Assembly: GCA_038380435.1 (NCBI GenBank)
Contig: JAWZYU010000009.1
Location: 62,091,901 to 62,155,900, forward strand
Length of the DNA: 64,000 nt
Direction: 5' to 3'
Source of the DNA: Ryuthela nishihirai
Taxonomy: Eukaryota; Arthropoda; Arachnida; Araneae; Heptathelidae
Shown here: positions 44,834 to 56,689 of the stretch, piece by piece
How positions within the stretch are numbered: position 1 is the stretch's first letter
Layout of the letters: each line of letters begins with the position of its first letter
Notes under the pieces: model-generated
Told to the model about the DNA's origin: nothing
The model's input: only the letters and a program-made list of their open reading frames with translations
Databases searched by the model: none
Translations under genes and position numbers: made by a program

Positions 44834-45990
44834 ATCAATATATCCTCTATTGTTGATATTAATCCCTTTCATCACAGGGTCAACATCCAGTACCTGTCTT
44901 TCGAATACACATGAAAACTCTGTTACTGTAGCGCTTTCTATACTTCGTTTCACAGAAAGACTGGAGCGGCAAGTCTCCCTCAAAAGATATCTTGTCTATC
45001 GCAGAAAGCCAATGAAAACCAAAATGAGACGCGTGGAAATATATTAATCCTAAAATGCCTCTGGATGTAGTAGCCATTTCTCTTCACGTAAAGGGACTAG
45101 GAGCCTGGAAAAATGGGCGAAGGTTAAGAACATCATGAGATTTTGCAGTCAAAATATTAACTCTATGTAATATATATTATTAAATTATATAACACTATAA
45201 TTCAATAATAAAAAATTGGCATTTTGAATAAAACGTATTTATTCTGCGTTCTTCATTTGCAATTTCTAATCGCGAAAGCAACTAATCTTTGTCAGATCCC
45301 TCGCATTCTCAAAAAGATTATTATATTTATTGCGAAGATCTTTATTTTTCTTCCTACTAGAAAAACTGAAACTATTTCAAATACATATTTCAACAAGAAG
45401 TTTTAATGCTTTTGTTACATCCAGCGAATCGACTTTCATAACAAACGATCATGGCTTCTTCACTTTCAACATTTTAATAAGAGCATGATAGGCATAACGA
45501 AATTTCAGAGAAAACGTTGAGAATCTAAAACTTTGACATCTTGCAGAAAGAAAAACTAAAAGCTCAATCTATGAACTTACGAAAAGGAGTAATGACAACC
45601 ATTACGCAATTCAATATCATATGGCATTCTCGTCATAAGAATCAAATATTTTTTCGAGTAATGCCAACAGCAATAAACGAGAAAGGAAACTAAAATAAAG
45701 GTTAAAAGCGGAGGATAATAAAAAAATATAAAAAAAGTCTACTCAGGTCTTTAGAGTTATTTTTTCCCCCTTTCTTAAACTCATTATCTAGTAATTCGAG
45801 AGCTGCAAATTTTAAAAAACAAGTTTTATTTCCACAGGAACTTACTGAAATTGAAATAAAAATGAAGATATAAGTGAACCAATTATATTAATTCTTTCCC
45901 AACGTAGATTTTACTATGCTATTAAATATACTTATTGGATACGAACAAATAATTATGAATTTGCACATAATGCATTTACCAAGAACTAGA
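44834..45990. other. AT-rich, nothing recognised
   Basis: One acceptor-like site (CCCTTTCATCACAG at 44878) precedes a 60-codon frame of no recognisable family. Confidence 0.4.
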
Positions 45991-46059
45991 GATGAGTTCG
46001 GACTCAAGCTCCGTCGTTTCTACGGGAGGGGACGGAGATGGAGCTTTCGGATTTTTCAC

Positions 46060-46165
46060 CGGATCTACCACCCGGATTAACACTATGTGCAAATTTTCAG
46101 AGTTCCCAATTTCTGCGTCATAGTTAGAATGAGCGTGATCCCTTGTCAGTCAGTCAGTCTGCTGC
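46060..46165 (-). repeat. Dispersed repeat F, terminal fragment
   Basis: GTGCAAATTTTCA, GTTAGAATGAGCGTGATCCC and CAGTCAGTCAGTC parallel the end of the copy at 47620-47710. It stops just before the mariner derivative at 46193. Confidence 0.55.
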
Positions 46166-46192
46166 AATCACTTAAGTTTGTATATATATATA

Positions 46193-46623
46193 CAGGGTGT
46201 CCCTGAATTCATGGCCCGAACATGAGGGGAGGGTAGCACACACCGAACCCTCCAATATTCGTCATAGAATATGCAGCCGCAAATGCAACCCGGTGCCGGT
46301 AGGAGGCGCAGACAAGGTCCGAACTGTAAAATTGATCCGGCTGTCCGTCGCAGCCGCCGACGTGCGCGACAAGCCCGGAGTTTACGAGCAGGTAATCCGA
46401 TCACTACTCCGCCATTGTGTCGCCTGTATCAACGTTGGTGGGTGGGCGTTTGAGCAATTGTTGTAATGATCTCCAATAAATGTTACTCTGGAAACCTCTG
46501 TATCTGTCCTTCATTTCCGATTCTACACTGCGTTTGCGGCCGCATATTCTATGACGAATATTGGTGGGTTTGGTGTGCACTACCATCCCCTCACGTTTGG
46601 GCCATTAATTCAGGGACACCCTG
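46193..46623 (+). mobile_element. Deleted mariner (431 bp) keeping the transposase end
   Basis: Inverted termini of about 90 bp begin CAGGGTGTCCCTGAATTCAT and, from the right, CAGGGTGTCCCTGAATTAAT. TA precedes the left end. The right flank is TGTA, so the target duplication is imperfect. The retained coding piece is in the + direction. Confidence 0.9.
46330..46466 (+). pseudogene. Mariner transposase C-terminal remnant
   Basis: LSVAAADVRDKPGVYEQVIR, then CVACINVGGWAFEQLL before the stop, parallels the C-terminus of the 30152-31612 transposase (AAATIKETPGVFDRV and GGNFEHLL). No catalytic residue is kept, so it depends on an enzyme supplied elsewhere. Confidence 0.75.
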
Positions 46624-46699
46624 TGTAACTAATAATACCCATGCTAAACTTTTAGCGTGAAATGGAAATTGTAGTTCGTTCCCAGGTTTTCATTCATAA

Positions 46700-46925
46700 T
46701 CGCACGTCGATCGATAACTTCATTCATAAGGCAGGCGAGAGCAGCTCCCCAAAAATCTCGGACGCCTTTCGAGTGATCACTCCCGACCCACGACAGCTTG
46801 GAAGCCGATCCGCGACTTGAAGAGGGTCAGAACTAAGCGGGACCGCTCCCACCAAATTCTGGACCGATCACTCAATCAGCCAATTTCTGCCACCGAAACT
46901 GCCAATTTTTGCCACCGATGACATT
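46700..46925 (+). repeat. Dispersed repeat E, copy 2
   Basis: Same ordered blocks as 7130-7390 (ATCGATAACTTCATTCA, TCGGACGCCTTTC, CAATTTTTGCCACC). Confidence 0.5.
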
Positions 46926-47079
46926 AAATGTGTCAGCTCACCCGTTCATTCGTTTTTTCATTTATTCGCCTGCCAGGAAATGCGCCTAATATATAATATA
47001 ATGACTACAAAACAAGCATTGCCTTCGGTACCTCTTGACCGATCACTCCGACCCATTATCCCTCCATCACTGAGACCCC

Positions 47080-47713
47080 TATTTGACGTTCAATGAGACA
47101 ACAGATCAGAATATTACTCTAATTTCTGATTTCTACCCCCCGAAACAGCCCTATTCACAAATCTTTAGCTCCCCAATGCCAACATATCGGGATTTGACCT
47201 TTGACATTGAAGCATCGATAGTAATGATCCATCGATGTCCTATTGACAATATTACTGAGATCTAAGACTCAGAATTCACCCAGGCCTCAATTTTTTAACC
47301 ATCTAGCACCAGTATGTCTATATTTGACCTTTGACCTCAAAGGATCATCGAAGCCAAAATTTCACAACGTTTTTGATATCTACCACCCAAAATACCCACA
47401 GGGACCAAATTTTAGCTCTCTAACATCGATAGTTCTGAATTGCCCTTTGATCACGAAGGACTCTCCATATCTGATATTTTGCAACAGCCCGAAACATCGC
47501 CATACACCAATTTTCACGTTTCTAGCACTCGTGGATCAGGGTTTAACCTCTACATGAGATCTGTTTGACCTTGAAGGACACGTTGGTGATAAAATTCCAG
47601 AATTTTCCCTAGATATACTGTCTGATTACCCTTAGGTGCAAATATTCATATCTCTACCAACAATGTTAGAATTTGCGAGATTCCCATTCAGTCGTCAGTC
47701 AATCACTCACAAT
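47080..47713 (-). repeat. Dispersed repeat F, copy 2 (about five internal units)
   Basis: TTTGACCTTTGACCT-type text occurs about every 110-130 bp (47194, 47320, 47440, 47560), each followed by a CATCG and a TTTTGC/CAAC block. It ends CAGTCGTCAGTCAATCACTCA, the inverse of the start of copy 1 at 26127. Confidence 0.7.
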
Positions 47714-47789
47714 CATTTATATATGTAATAGATAAACTAGAACAGTATGGTATAAGAGACTTAATGATATAATCGTTTAAAATCATTTA

Positions 47790-48550
47790 ATAAACGGAGA
47801 AATTAATATGAAAAAAAAAATGAAATAACGTGTAGCACCAGTAATAGTATAAAATTTGGAGTTCCTCAAGGAACTGCAAATTTTCTGGGACCATTGCTTT
47901 TTAAATGTATGTAAATAAATTGTTAAATTTAGGGGGTAAGAATCAGAATATAGTTGTATACACATGGTAATTTACTCTTTATTAATGGGAAAAGCGTAAA
48001 TGACGACATTCAAATTATTCACACAGATTTTTGATAAAATTTTAAGATGATAACTTACAACTTTTCCGAAATTATGAAAGAAAGAAATGGATAATCATAC
48101 ATTCACCAGGAGTTAGTTTGAATGAAATTTACTATATAAAAACTCATGAGATAATATGCAAAAAGAAAAACATATTAAATAATTTAACAGCGTGCACCTA
48201 TTCATTAATAAAAAGGTTGTCAAATATGAAATGCCTAGGTAATTTATCCATAGAGAGTATTTAGATGGACTGAACGCATATGAAATATCACTGAAAAACT
48301 GAGCAAAAACGCAATGGAAATTCAAAAAATTATATATATTTTAAATAACGACTAATGAATCGTATTTTACAAATCAAATTCTGAATGCATTTTAACTTAC
48401 GGAATAACCAGTCATGGAACTAAGAAATTGACAAATATCAGAAATACTGAAAAATTACAGTTATAGCCAAAAGAAATATTGTACGTTAAAAGCTTTAATA
48501 AGTTAAAGTTAAAAGAACTCTTAAGATTGGAAAGGAATTAACCAACTCTA
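47790..48550 (+). pseudogene. LINE reverse transcriptase relic
   Basis: IKFGVPQGTANFLGPLLFK is RT motif B. NIVVYT follows where YADD would be (the catalytic motif is destroyed). Later text WIIIHSPGVSLNE and MKCLGNLSIES parallels the post-palm blocks. There are many stops and frame changes. It is a single fragment without a recognisable tail. Confidence 0.65.
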
Positions 48551-48608
48551 TAAAAAGTTAATGAGTATTGTCTTATTTGGTTTATAGCTGATTTCAAATT
48601 TGTAATTA

Positions 48609-48777
48609 GAGAAAAGTTACATTTTATTATGAATTATCTGCAATATATTTTATGTTTTTTAACATAAATATAATAATATATTGCAGCTATATTTTAATAG
48701 CATTGTTCAATCTCCTGCATATAAACTCATAGCTTTTGCGGATCATCGTGATTAAAATATGTATACTCTGTAAAAGT
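48609..48777 (+). repeat. Local direct repeat H, left copy, with internal hairpin
   Basis: TGAATTATCTGCAATATATT through TTTGCGGATCATCGTGATTA matches 50577-50705 closely. The left copy has an extra segment (about 48659-48695) forming a hairpin with CTGCAATATATTTTATG as one arm. Confidence 0.85.
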
Positions 48778-48867
48778 TTTTGAAAAAGAATAATTTTTTC
48801 TAGAAAGAAAAAAAAAAGAAACTAAACGAATTAATGCTTAAAGTCACCAATAAAGGATGATTGCTCG

Positions 48868-48955
48868 GAGGCCGGTAATTCGGTGGTATACACTGACATA
48901 TTATCAGGAAATGTGGATTCGGATCTCACTCGTCTGATGATAATGTTTCCTCTAT
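48868..48955 (+). repeat. tRNA-like relic, family C copy 3
   Basis: TAATTCGGTGGTATACACTG, then ATTATCAGGAAATGTGGATT and CGGATCTCAC give the A-box, spacer and B-box order of the family. Confidence 0.55.
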
Positions 48956-48959
48956 ATTC

Positions 48960-49940
48960 CTTCAATGTCTAAGCGAAGTAGTTTTTTTCACATTGAAGTG
49001 CGCGTATACCCAGAATGTGTGTAATTACGTGAAAAGCAAAGACTGCAAATAAGTAAAAAGTTGCCTCTTATGCTACTCATGACAAAACCAATTTTTTTCA
49101 GCTTATTATTTCATAAGTTCCATGTCTACTGGACATATCCTCTGATTCTTTACTACTAAGTAAAAAGTGTTTCAGTTACCGACACATGCGTGATTAATAA
49201 TATATAATAAATAAGGGAAACATTAATTTGTTGACACTTGAAATAATTAAATATTGCAGCCCAAGTAAATTAAAAAAAGCGAAAATTAAAACTCACTTGT
49301 AGCGAAAGAAGAGAAAGAGGAATTACTGTGTTAGAAAATGCTGTAATAAATAAATGACTCTCTCTATATTGTAACAGTGTGATAATATCAGTAAATAAGG
49401 AATGTTTCACGGAAATAATGAAAGCATTTTTAATTATTGATTTATTCGACAATGAAAATTAGAATGTAACAAATAAAAATTCAGATTTTAATAAATATTG
49501 AAGAATTCAACAATGTATGCACAATGTAAGCAACCAACAATTAACGTTATGTAGTCAACAAATAACTAATAAAGTGTGTCGGATTAATTAGTTAATCAAC
49601 TGTGAAGCAATGCTATCTACATGAGTTAAGAGTTCTCAAGAGTTCTTCTTATGATGGGACAAAGTATTATATTAACATAGCATAATAATACTTATTTGAT
49701 TAATAAGAAGGAATACTACGAGAGTCTTTTCTAAGCAAGGTGTACATGTCTATTTTGTATTTCTTTTTTAATGAAAAATGATGCAAGTAAGAAAATCTCC
49801 TCCTGCTGGCCAAAAATTACAAAGGGTTCCTAATAATAGTACAATTCTTTTATATTCACAATTATCCATTAGTTTATATTTAAGCTACTATCTTTGTCTC
49901 ATTTTCCAGCTTTTTAGTCGATATATATAAAAACGTGTTT
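48960..49940. other. AT-rich, nothing recognised
   Basis: No family-like frame on either strand. Confidence 0.45.
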
Positions 49941-49945
49941 TGAGC

Positions 49946-50026
49946 CTAGTGGGATTTGAACCCATGATCTCCTGATATCATGAAAGGATCTCTTACTACT
50001 GAAGTAGTGGTAGCTGATCAAGCTTT
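49946..50026 (-). repeat. tRNA-like relic, family C copy 4
   Basis: On minus: ACTTCAGTAGTAAGAGATCC, CATGATATCAGGAGATC and GGGTTCAAATCCCACT (good B box). The acceptor stem does not close. Confidence 0.65.
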
Positions 50027-50195
50027 CCCCTGTTGCTGTTAAGTCTCATACCCTAGTACCAAGTATATGTTATGACTATAGATGAAACATTCGTTCATTG
50101 GATAGCATGTCAGGAGCAAAACAACTCATTTTTAAACATATTTTATTTTTACATGTCTTCTTATATTGCGCATGTTATATACTGGTGTATATTAG

Positions 50196-50331
50196 TTCAC
50201 TATGAATACAAACGAATGTATGGTGGTGTGTAGGTACACTATGAATACAAACGAATGTATGGTGGTGTGTAGGTTCACTATGAATACAAACGAATAATCG
50301 TATCATATCCGTCTGTATTCATAGTGATCCA
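50196..50331. repeat. 39-bp tandem repeat ending in an inverted copy
   Basis: TATGAATACAAACGAATGTA starts at 50201, 50240 and 50279. The last unit is followed at 50319-50331 by TGTATTCATAGTG, the reverse complement of CACTATGAATACA, giving a 13-bp stem. Confidence 0.92.
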
Positions 50332-50576
50332 TTAATATATAAGTGTTTAAGTCACTCTCTTTGCTGTATGTACATTAGTGTTATTTTGGCTCACAGCGTG
50401 TTCTATTGACAATTTACCTACTGCGACGCAGAGATTACACAAATTTTTTGAAAGTGCCAGGATGGATGTTATACGAACATAAATGCAGTTGAATATTACG
50501 CTATTTTTGGTAGTAAGCAATCATGTAATTGTTTATCAGGTTATTATTGCCATGCCAGGAGTTACATGCCAGGTCA

Positions 50577-50705
50577 GAAAAGTTACACCTTATTATGAAT
50601 TATCTGCAATATATTTTATGTTAAAAATAGCATTGCTCAATCTCCTACATATAAACTCATAGCTTTTGCGGATCATCCGTGATTAAAATATGTATACTCT
50701 GTAAT
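50577..50705 (+). repeat. Local direct repeat H, right copy
   Basis: About 2 kb from the left copy. It lacks the hairpin segment and shows only scattered base changes elsewhere. Confidence 0.85.
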
Positions 50706-51106
50706 TATCTGTACCCAATGTACAGATAAATTCACATACTAATTTAAAAGTGTCTTGACGCCACTTTAACATTTCATGTGAAAAATGATGATATGAACTA
50801 ATGCCCAAAAATTTTCTATATGGCTAAAATTCTGCGGCTATGGTGTCCAAGGCACATGGAACATTTTTCTTTCCTCTTTCTCGAACCATCTGGGAAGCAC
50901 ATGTAGTGCGACGGATAATAGTATTGTTATCCTCAATACGTTCGTCGCACTTTGAATTATATATATTTAAACGCAGTCTTCTAGAATGTGGAGATATTAT
51001 CTGATACTTTTATGGCAAGACTAACGAGGAGGGAGGACAAGCAAACATATATGTGAAAAACTCCAATACCATATTTATAATATTCTTCTTTCAAACCTAC
51101 ACGGTC
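50706..51106. other. Nothing recognised
   Basis: GTGCGACG and CGTCGCAC near 50906 and 50943 form a small inverted pair. No gene was seen. Confidence 0.4.
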
Positions 51107-51470
51107 GGGGATGGCTCAGTCAGTTCCATGCCTGGTTCGTAATCTAATTTTCAGGTTTGAGTCTCAACTGTATTAGCATTGAGATTTATCCCATCTAATT
51201 TCCATCCAGCCCTCGGTGAGAAAGGTGATACCGATGGGCTTGAAAATGTCGGCATTCGTCCGATAGGACAGTAAGCCGTGTTTCCCTATAGAGGAGAGAG
51301 TCCTGTGCACATTAAAGAACACGTTGAGAGTCTTGGATCTGTCTCCTAACAGCTGTCTAATATATCCTCTTCCCAAACTTCTCTAAGACCTTGCGATTCT
51401 TTTGATCTGACCATTTAGACCATTGTGGTCAAAAAAGTATCGTTCAGAGGTAAAACAATGCAACCAGACC
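51107..51470 (+). repeat. SINE-A copy 15
   Basis: Head GGGGATGGCTCAGTCAGTTC, body blocks in order, end GTAAAACAATGCAACC. The B box is altered to GGTTTGAGTCTC. Confidence 0.88.
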
Positions 51471-51828
51471 TATACCACCGACAATTTCCAGGGTGTACCC
51501 AAAGAAGATCAAATTTCGTGAGAAATGGCACTGATGGATTTTCCCATGAGGCTTGTTAGGCACTTTCCTAAGGAAGACAAAATTCTAGTATTAGATATTT
51601 ATTCAAGTGAAAAAATATATCTTTTTTTTAACTTTTAAACTTTTAGAAGGATGTTTGATGAGCGATTAAATGCTCTCTCTCTCTATTGACAATCGAACTT
51701 TTAAAAGATCTGGATTGGAAGAACATAAATTATTCATTCACAGAACAGAAAACGAACAAAAAAATCTAAAGATTAAAAATATGATTTTTACACATTACTG
51801 AATATTGAATGTTTTAAATATTTTATGA

Positions 51829-52033
51829 CTCGTGGCTGAGTGGTTAGCACGCTTGGCTGTTAGTCTAAGGGACCTGGGTTCGACCCCCAGGTAAGGCATG
51901 GATGTACGTGTCGTTTATTCTGCCTAGGTCCTACCATCCTCTCAGACCTTCTACTCTGGCATATAAACTGATAGTGTCCTGTCAGACCTCTGTGGCAAGC
52001 ACTGCTTGAGGAGGTATTTATTTATTTTATTTA
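51829..52033 (+). repeat. SINE-B copy 4 (best full-length copy)
   Basis: CGTGGCTGAGTGGTTAGCAC (A box), CTGGGTTCGACCCCCAGG (T-arm with intact stem) and a body ending GCTTGAGGAGGTATTTATTT. The D-arm and T-arm pattern suggests a Ser/Leu-like or Arg-like parental tRNA, not resolved. Confidence 0.88.
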
Positions 52034-52629
52034 ATCTCATTACATTACTTTTGCTGAATTTCGTAAAGAAATTTTATTTTGTTGCCTAATTCCTACACTA
52101 TCTTTACTCTAATCCACAAACAAATATCAGGCTAGATTGATTTTTTTTCTCCCTATTTCGTTGCAAAATAAATAAAACAAATCTATCAGTTTTACAGAAA
52201 GGTAGGAGAAAAGTGACGACGCATTACGATGTGCTGTTATGCTTATTGCTGTTTGGGATATAAATTCTACTATAAGGACTAGTCTCACTTTTAGAGAGAG
52301 AACAGGGCGAACCAAATTTTGTCAAACCACAGCACTTCGCTCCAGTTGTCTAAGCCCACGTGTACGCCCTGTCGCCACCAATACATTTATCATTTAATGA
52401 GAAGATGTAGCAACAAATTCATTTGTTCATTTAAGGTGAAGATGAAACAACAAATACATATGTCTATATAATTTGAAAACGAAACAACAAACATTTGTCT
52501 ATTTACTTCGTACAATACAAATACATTTGTCCATTTCATGTGATGGTGAGACAATAAATACCTCTGTGTATCATATGCGTCCTTTAGAAATGTGCTTAAT
52601 TTGTAGCAAAAAGGCAATACAAATAATGA
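52034..52629. other. Nothing recognised
   Basis: ACAAATACATTTGTC-like text recurs at 52406, 52453 and 52518, hinting at a very decayed 50-60 bp tandem repeat. Confidence 0.4.
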
Positions 52630-53018
52630 GTTGGATTGGGTTGTTTTACCTCTGAGCGGCACGTTTTTGCACACCATGGGCTAAATGGCCAGGTCACATG
52701 GACTCGAAGGCTCTGAGAAGGTTGGGGGAGGGAACCCACTGGAACAGCTGTTGGGAGACAGATGGTAGCCTACCGTCAAGGTCATCCAGCGTGTTCTTTA
52801 ACGTGCACAGGGTATGGCTCTCCCGCACACGGGACCACGGCTTAACGTCCCATCCGACGGACGGCTGCCTTTACAAGCCCATCGGTGTCCCCTATTGACC
52901 GTGGGCAGGGCGGGGAATTTTGCGGAGATAAATCTTAACGCTGACCCAGCTGGGACTCGAACCTGGGAACTATAGATTACGAGCCTGGCGTGCTACCGAC
53001 TGAGCCACCCCCGCCCCC
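52630..53018 (-). repeat. SINE-A copy 16 (full length, young)
   Basis: Exact 12-bp target duplications TACAAATAATGA at 52618-52629 and 53019-53030. Body and head are close to copies 9 and 14. A long A run and a C run follow at 53031-53062. Confidence 0.96.
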
Positions 53019-53063
53019 TACAAATAATGAAAAAAAAAAAAAAAAGAAACAACCCCCCCCCCC

Positions 53064-54480
53064 ACATTTTATGTAATAGAGCATGCAATTCTTGGGTGAT
53101 AGAGTCATCCTATTTATAGCAAAAGCACGAAAGGATTTCTAATTATATATGACTTTATTTTCTGTATTAATTCCAGTTTAATACAGTTAACTTTTATATT
53201 TATACTGTATATTAGTGATAGCTGTGGAGAAAAGAATTTTCTAGGTATCTGCATATCAAAAGAAAAACGAAATCTGGCCTTGCATTCTTACGACATATGA
53301 TAAATATAACGTTCGATAGGAACAAAAAAATAGATAAATATTCCTAACACGTTCATGATGTTCATGCAAACAAAATGACTTTTTTGCAACTATTTTCGCA
53401 AATTTGATAATAAACTGTTTGAAATAATGTAAGGGCTGTTGCTTTTCCTCTGTTCTGTTTTATAAATAAGCCCGAAGTTTTCTCTTTGCAGTGCACCGAG
53501 GAAAATCGCATTAGTTTCAGCTAATAAGCTGCGAAAAAAAAAACGCCTGTAGTTATTAGCAACCATTACATTTTGTAAACATACTGATAAGTAATAATTA
53601 TTCGACAATACTGATTCAATCAATCATACAGAAATATTTTTATTTTCTTCTCAAAAGCAATATTTTTTTGCAACTTTGTTCGAACTTGTTTAGATGCTAT
53701 TAAAGCGTTTACTGAATACAGTAGGTATATGTACTTTTTCTCCAATTATCTAAAAACTCAAGTTAAAGCACAACAATACTCAATGGAGGACTGATTGAGT
53801 AAACCGACGATTATCCTGTTGGAAAATTGTTAGGAACAAATGTAACTTCACGACCAAGTTATTCAGTTAATCTATTTAATTCTGAAAATTTATTCTTGAT
53901 TTTATTTAATCTGTTAATGTTTAATTAATAGTCTACTAATACTCTTACCCTGAATCATTTTTCAAGCAGAGGCTAAGGAGGTAAAATCAGACTGCGTATT
54001 AATATTTTTCGAATATGACTATCATATTCATACCATTCTATGTTACTCTACAACTCTTGCATTACTTCAACGTACGTCAGTACTGACAAAGACTTGTCTT
54101 ATTGTTGTTGTGGTCTAACTGCCCACTATCTCAGTTTTGGTTTGTTATCTTTCGTCAAGATTTTAGTAATATTTTCCATAATCATATTTACTAAACTCTG
54201 ATTTTGTATGTGAGAAACATGACGAATTATCCGCTATCTCCACATATATAAGAAAGTATTTGAAGGGAGTTGATGTATGAGAAAACCCGTAGAAAACCCC
54301 ATTTTTATTTTCTATGTAATATTTCGTATGCTTTCAGAAACGTACGCAAATTGACATTACTGCCTACGTCATATCTACCTCATGACTAACAGATAATACG
54401 ATATGACACTCTATACGTATATATGTATAGCCTCCACAGGATAACTATAACAGATAACACTACATATATTTATATATATA
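53064..54480. other. AT-rich, nothing recognised
   Basis: No frame with family features. Confidence 0.45.
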
Positions 54481-54482
54481 TA

Positions 54483-54560
54483 CACAGTCGTATCAGAACA
54501 TTTCACCACCCCCCATTCTCTTTGTTAGGTAAGTGGTCATATTATTCTGATACGACTGTG
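54483..54560. mobile_element. 78-bp miniature TA-flanked element
   Basis: CACAGTCGTATCAGA at the left and TCTGATACGACTGTG at the right are exact inverted termini, with TA on both sides (54481-54482, 54561-54562). A second inner inverted pair, GACCACTT/CACCAC-like, is imperfect. This is the architecture of a Tc1/mariner MITE at near-minimal size. Confidence 0.85.
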
Positions 54561-54564
54561 TATA

Positions 54565-54736
54565 GCTCCACAGAAGAGATGTTATGAGAAAGATAGATGG
54601 TGACCTCCCATCAAGCCCATCCAGCATGTTATTTAACATGTGTAAGGTATGACCTTCTCGTGCACGGACCACGGTTTAACGTCCCATCCTACGGACGGCG
54701 GCCGTTCCAACCTCATTAATCTCCTACCAGTAAGAT
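54565..54736 (-). repeat. SINE-A copy 17 (partial)
   Basis: Covers TCCACAGAAGAGATGTTATG through ACGTCCCATCCTACGGACGG. Both ends are missing. The tail side stops at the miniature element. Confidence 0.82.
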
Positions 54737-54739
54737 AGG

Positions 54740-55710
54740 ATACTGGCCCCAACTCCAAAGAATGAACTCCTGAATTATTACGCGGTTACAATTCATAAAG
54801 TGTAAACACAGAGGCATCCATACTAAACTAATCCGATTTTAATATAAAGATTACTAAAATTTTTATCTGTATGTAAGAATAAGCGTAAATTAGTAACACC
54901 ACAAAATATCTCGAAATTCATTGCTGAACCAAATTAATGTCCTAACCACGACTTTCACGTGAAGAAGGTAACCTAGATCGACTACTTGGCTTTTTTTCAG
55001 TTGATGCGCATATCAGTTTATAACACTCAGGCAGTGCGTGAAAGTACGTTTCAGAGCTCTCTTCTGTGGAGTAATAGTTGTGCTTCTCGGACAAAGCCAT
55101 GCACTAAATTATGAAAAGGAAGTACCTCTTCAATAACTTGAATAGTCAGCCTTACCATGAGAGCTATCCCTCAAGGCAACAATGCGTTATGGGCAGACTG
55201 GTTCAACAGCTATGTGTCGTTTGAGCTGTGCGTAAGAAATTCTTTGGATAGAAAAGAAGTATTTCTGTGTTTTTGACAGTTTTATGAAAAAAAATTAATA
55301 TATATATAATACCTCTTTTTTACTGGTTCCGCAGTGGGGCGTTAAACGGATGCTACCATATTTATTCTATAATTCTGCAAATCAACTTGTAGTTTTCTGG
55401 TATAGTAAAACTAAAAATTACCAAAAAAATGTTAATATATGAAAAAAATAGGTTTATGTAAAAATAACTTATAACATTCTTTTGGGAAATGCAAACTGCC
55501 AAATGATAAGTGTTTTGTAAAAATATGCGCTTTTTAAAACTTACCTTACTTTCTGGAGATGTTATTTTTCATCCCAACTTTATTTTTCAAAATTTTCAAA
55601 GGAGTTAATGTTATCTGAAAATTTTTGAAATTATATGTAGCATAAAATAATGCATATTGCGCATTTTGATAAAAATATTAATAATATCGTAAATGTTCAA
55701 ATAGTAACCA
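54740..55710. other. AT-rich, nothing recognised
   Basis: No gene or clear repeat. Confidence 0.45.
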
Positions 55711-55712
55711 GG

Positions 55713-55785
55713 CTACAATTTTCAATTTCTTGTTGGTCTCGGACTACAATTTTCAATTTCTTGTTGGTCTCGGACTACAATTGAA
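55713..55785. repeat. 31-bp tandem repeat, about 2.4 units
   Basis: CTACAATTTTCAATTTCTTG starts at 55713 and 55744, and a partial unit starts at 55775. Confidence 0.93.
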
Positions 55786-55849
55786 GCCTAGACTACTAGT
55801 ATTTACATCCCAGCTTTTCAAATGTCATATGCGGTATATGCAGGCGCCA

Positions 55850-56455
55850 ATCTAGAAAACAATCAAGGGGGGGAGGGGTTAAGAAACACAATCAATCCGT
55901 AAAATTTTTAAAGGGAGGGTAGGGGGATTTCTAAGACAGTATAACATTTCCCCTCTGTTTCACATATCTTTAAAAAAATTCTTGAACAGTGGAAAGAATA
56001 TAAATAAGTTAAATATTTTTGTCTCTATTCCTCTTACTAGCATTCTGAAGGGGGATGGCATGGTTCTCATACCTTCCCCTATATCCTGCCTAGGTATATG
56101 GAGTAAGATTGAACAGCGAAGATTTTTATGATAGACACACGATCTACAAAAAAAAAATCGAGGGGAGGGGGGGGACAAGAAACACAATCAAACCAGAAAA
56201 ATGTAAAAGGGGAAGCGGGAGCAAGAGATAGGATTTCTAATGCAGTATAACATTTCCCCTTCGGTTTCACAGAATTAAAAAAAAATTCTTGAAAAATGCA
56301 CGAAGTATAAATAAGTTATATAATTTTTGTCTCTATTACCCAAACTAGCATTCTGCAGGTGGTGGTGGGGACATGGTCCCCTATATCGGATTCTGGGTAT
56401 GAAGTAAGAATGGACATTTAGGATTTGTGTAACAAAGACAAACACATAGAGAGAC
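55850..56455. repeat. Tandem duplication of about 295 bp, diverged
   Basis: Both units share AAGAAACACAATCAA, CAGTATAACATTTCCCC, TTTTTGTCTCTATT and ACTAGCATTCTG in order. The units begin near 55850 and 56143. The G-rich starts carry the CTAGA/CTACA-flanked module also found at 4050 and 57495. Confidence 0.88.
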
Positions 56456-56689
56456 CTTTTAGCTCATTATATAAGATATAATACCAACTCAATAGGAATG
56501 ATTTTCGCAAGACTTTTGAAGATTGTTGGGGGAGCGAGATAAATTGATGCTCTGCGGGTTAGTTCAGCAGATTCCGAGACATTTGGCAATCCTGTCTGAG
56601 ACCCGGACGCTGTTTACAAATCCTGAATTATTACGCGGTTACAATTCAAAAACAGGATACCGTTGTTTAATATGCCACATACGGCAAAA

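Noticed and set aside
44879..45045. Frame after an acceptor-like CCCTTTCATCACAG
   Set aside because: Composition is ambiguous, both strands are open and no donor or partner exon is visible.
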